This document shows, in pieces, positions 62,008 through 64,000 of a stretch of DNA of 64,000 bases. Origin of the DNA: UBA8437 sp964646205 (GTDB lineage Bacteria > Planctomycetota > Planctomycetia > Planctomycetales > Planctomycetaceae). The stretch spans positions 1 to 64,000 of the forward strand of contig CAZYAZ010000024.1 of the NCBI GenBank assembly GCA_964646205.1, read 5' to 3'. The position numbers were made by a program, and so were the translations under genes. Each line of letters begins with the position of its first letter. Positions within the stretch are counted from its first letter, which is position 1. The notes under the pieces were generated by a model that did no database searches, was not told where the DNA came from, and worked only from the letters and a program-made list of their open reading frames with translations.

Positions 62008-63762
62008 TCACTTCGTCGCTCCGGACGGCGAGTCGCTCTCAGCCGCCTTCCCCGCCAGCGGGGCCCACCGTGTCGCCAGGACTTGGGCTCCGGCCCAATG
62101 AGGATCATCATCTGGAATCGACTGCAGCAGTTTCACCGCCTTGGCCCACTGCTGAAGTTCTCCTCGCCACATCCCTTCCAACCACACGGCCCCCGATTCC
62201 CACTCGTGAGCGCCGGTGTGTTCCATGTAATCCCGCAGTGCCCCGGCGGCCGATTCCACCCGCCCCTGTTCATACTGGCACACCGCTGCCCAGAACGCGG
62301 CATCATCGGCTGCCTCGGCGTGAATCAACCGCACACGAGTCGGCAACAACGCTTTGAACGCCCGCTGCTCGTGCCGCTCGACAAACCTCATCTCCTTGGG
62401 AAGCGGAGGAATATCCCGCCACATCCGAACCTTCAAGTACGTCGTCACAACCGATTTCCATTCGCCCAACAGTTGCCGATTCCTCGCCTTCCTATGACGA
62501 AACTCACCTCTCTCGGCAATGTCCAGTTTGATATCCTGGGTCTCACGGTCGGACAGAATATTGCGAATCGGAATCGGTGACTCAAACGCCCGCGACCGCA
62601 ACGCGAACAACTGAAGTTGCGCGGTATTGAACGACACGTTTCCGTCAAGCCGTTGTTCCGGATATTTCCAGATACCGATTGACGCCTCCTGGAAACCATC
62701 GGCTTTCACCTTGGCCACTCGCGACAGCACGCCCTCGGGAACAATGTCGCTTTTCTCCAGTGGCTGCCACAACAACACATCATTCTCACTCGAGAGAGCC
62801 AGTTGAAGACGTCGCATCCGCGCAGACCAAAAACTTGTGGCACCGACCAGTAACACGCGAGCCTCGCCCAGGGACGTGGCCGTGAAAGGGTAGGGGGTGT
62901 CGGACGATGCAGACATCGCGGCCAACACCTTTGGGTTTTTTGCAGCCTCCGACAGTGTCGCCGGTCGGTCGATTGCGCCCGCCGTACCATCACCCTCCAG
63001 CGTCAACACCGGCAACCCAAGCTCTGGGTCATAGAGATAGACCTCTCCATCGAGCAGAACACCAACCAGCACGCTCTTCGGCGACTCACTGGCTTGCAGC
63101 ACCACCGCATCAATCCTCAATTGCCTCAGCAAATTGACGAACAACCAGGCGCGGTCACGCGCATTCCCCTCACCGAACATCGCCACCCCAAAGGGAGCCA
63201 GGGGCAAAGTCGAATCTTCCTCGGAACGCAACACAATGTTGCGGGTGACGTAGAAAAACAATCGCGTCGCACGTTCGAGGTCGCTATCGGCTGCCGCTGC
63301 CACCCGACTGGTAATCCTCGCGTACCACAAGCAATCGCGAATGTGCGTAACATCCCGCTTGGAGAACCGTGATCCCTTGATGCGACCGACTAATGATTCG
63401 TCGAGACGGTCGACATACACCTTGCTAACAGGCTCTTCCTGCCGCCCCAACTCGCCTCCCATCGACACCCAGTCGTTCAACAAGCTGACAACGGTGGCAT
63501 GTTTCGTGACAATCAGCAGGCTCTCCGGCTGAGACATTTCCACCAGAGTCTTCAGCACATCGTCGCGACGGTTCTTACGGCCGGCGGCCGTCTCGGAGTT
63601 GCCACCGGTTGACTCAACCACGGCCTCGCCGGAACACCCCCAGCAAAGCCCCACGAGCATGACTCCGACGACTGACCGTCGGACCAACAACCATGACCGC
63701 CTTCTTCCTCGATGGCTCCACACCGATCTTTCCCCTCTCAAACGACCCTGAACAAACCGCAT
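62008..63762 (-). CDS. Transglutaminase-like/TPR envelope protein, catalytic Cys missing
   Basis: About 584 residues from the ATG at MRFVQGR (a GTG nine bases earlier is possible). A hydrophobic segment (VVGVMLVGLCWGC) may be a signal or lipoprotein site, though the lipobox is poor. The middle has a transglutaminase-like core: ATRLFFYVTRNIVL, FGEGNARDRAWLFVNLLRQL, DAVVLQASES, VYLYDPELGLP. The usual GxCxD is GNARD, so the nucleophilic Cys is absent. The C-terminal about 130 residues look like TPR (YEQGRVESAAGALRDYMEHT). Lies 60 bases after kdsA. Confidence 0.78.
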   Translation of the reverse strand: MRFVQGRLRGERSVWSHRGRRRSWLLVRRSVVGVMLVGLCWGCSGEAVVESTGGNSETAAGRKNRRDDVLKTLVEMSQPESLLIVTKHATVVSLLNDWVSMGGELGRQEEPVSKVYVDRLDESLVGRIKGSRFSKRDVTHIRDCLWYARITSRVAAAADSDLERATRLFFYVTRNIVLRSEEDSTLPLAPFGVAMFGEGNARDRAWLFVNLLRQLRIDAVVLQASESPKSVLVGVLLDGEVYLYDPELGLPVLTLEGDGTAGAIDRPATLSEAAKNPKVLAAMSASSDTPYPFTATSLGEARVLLVGATSFWSARMRRLQLALSSENDVLLWQPLEKSDIVPEGVLSRVAKVKADGFQEASIGIWKYPEQRLDGNVSFNTAQLQLFALRSRAFESPIPIRNILSDRETQDIKLDIAERGEFRHRKARNRQLLGEWKSVVTTYLKVRMWRDIPPLPKEMRFVERHEQRAFKALLPTRVRLIHAEAADDAAFWAAVCQYEQGRVESAAGALRDYMEHTGAHEWESGAVWLEGMWRGELQQWAKAVKLLQSIPDDDPHWAGAQVLATRWAPLAGKAAESDSPSGATK

Positions 63763-63821
63763 TCTTTTCACCCTCTAGACCAAACCACTCCCTGTCAACC
63801 ACCCGGAACTCGGGGAACCTG

Positions 63822-64000
63822 TCACGTCAGCGGATCTTGCACAACTTCACGAATCCGCAGCAAATTCATCCACAACATCTCGAGTTGGTCGAGCGGAATC
63901 ATGTTCGGACCATCGCTACGGGCCGAGTCCGGATCCGGGTGAGTCTCGGCAAAAACACCATCACATCCAGCCGCAACCGCAGCTCTGGCCAATAACGGAA
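63822..64000 (-). CDS. kdsA: 3-deoxy-8-phosphooctulonate synthase (KdsA), C-terminus only
   Basis: The last 58 codons of a gene cut by the window edge. Reading gives PLLARAAVAAGCDGVFAETH, then HPDPDSARSDGPNMIPLDQL, then LEMLWMNLLRIREVVQD and a stop. The HPDP-A-SDGPNM-PL signature is specific for KdsA, the enzyme that makes Kdo-8-phosphate for lipid A-linked Kdo. Missing part lies beyond 64000. Confidence 0.93.
   Translation of the reverse strand, partial: PLLARAAVAAGCDGVFAETHPDPDSARSDGPNMIPLDQLEMLWMNLLRIREVVQDPLT

Noticed and set aside
1..64000. CRISPR array, tRNA, rRNA, IS element or prophage
   Set aside because: No repeat-spacer units, cloverleaf sequences, transposase-like proteins, terminal repeats or phage genes were seen on reading; short or degenerate examples could be missed without a search.

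Overview
The window looks like an accessory-rich piece of a planctomycete chromosome (Planctomycetota). Three kinds of evidence support this. There are three tandem pairs of DUF1549/DUF1553 ('PSD1') and DUF1501 genes, a combination massively expanded in that phylum. The DUF1080, DUF6807, PQQ-propeller, Asp-box and pentapeptide-repeat proteins are also typical. Coding density is high and G+C-rich, with many GTG or TTG starts and often weak Shine-Dalgarno sites. A B12-type TonB-dependent receptor and a kdsA fragment indicate a Gram-negative envelope with an outer membrane and Kdo. I found no rRNA, tRNA, CRISPR array or insertion sequence. No stretch longer than about 300 bases lacks a gene; the longest gap (828-1120) holds a cobalamin riboswitch.

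Layout. 1-2341 (minus): a truncated TonB-dependent receptor behind a cobalamin riboswitch, then a DUF6807 exported protein. 2438-3598 (plus): a membrane glycosyltransferase. 3576-11667 (minus): an eight-gene polyamine operon in transcription order speD, zinc-ribbon/DUF4178 protein, a 52-residue glycine-rich membrane peptide, a two-anchor membrane protein, DUF350 protein, membrane-fused spermidine synthase, Tat-type FAD amine oxidoreductase and a polytopic His-rich membrane protein. 11843-17754: mscS-like channel, rpsD, adk (plus), then mutS and prs (minus). 17875-22393 (plus): a tight operon of serC, nucleosidase, creatininase-family, DUF1080 and SDR genes. 22418-23458 (minus): homoserine dehydrogenase.

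23639-30859: a first PSD/DUF1501 pair, a sugar-isomerase-like exported protein, an M20 peptidase and a membrane-bound C39-like cysteine peptidase. 30930-36402 is the most unusual stretch. A secreted trypsin-DUF1080-SirB1 triple fusion converges on a two-gene unit in which a pentapeptide-repeat/TIR protein overlaps by 4 bp with a Ycf46-like AAA+ ATPase. 36545-45130 (plus): two more PSD/DUF1501 pairs, both PSD proteins with discoidin-type insertions. 45156-49442: sialidase-like protein, small anchored protein, TPR-methyltransferase and a TIGR04283-type glycosyltransferase. 49558-53988: a giant LamG/PQQ-propeller protein, csrA and a LOG-family gene. 54225-56788 (plus): cupin-like Tat protein, CoA-transferase and GNAT acetyltransferase. 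57017-60908 (plus): two tandem membrane-anchored VWA proteins. 60905-64000 (minus): a bile-acid/Na+ symporter-like transporter, a transglutaminase-like/TPR protein without the catalytic Cys, and the C-terminus of KdsA.

How the genes work together: the polyamine operon pairs cytoplasmic synthesis (SpeD, SpeE) with several membrane proteins and an apparently exported flavin oxidase, suggesting envelope-linked polyamine use. The PSD/DUF1501 pairs probably act as exported modules in catabolism of complex polymers. The TIR/AAA+ unit is the best candidate for an undescribed system. All functions are inferred from reading the sequence; no database search was run.
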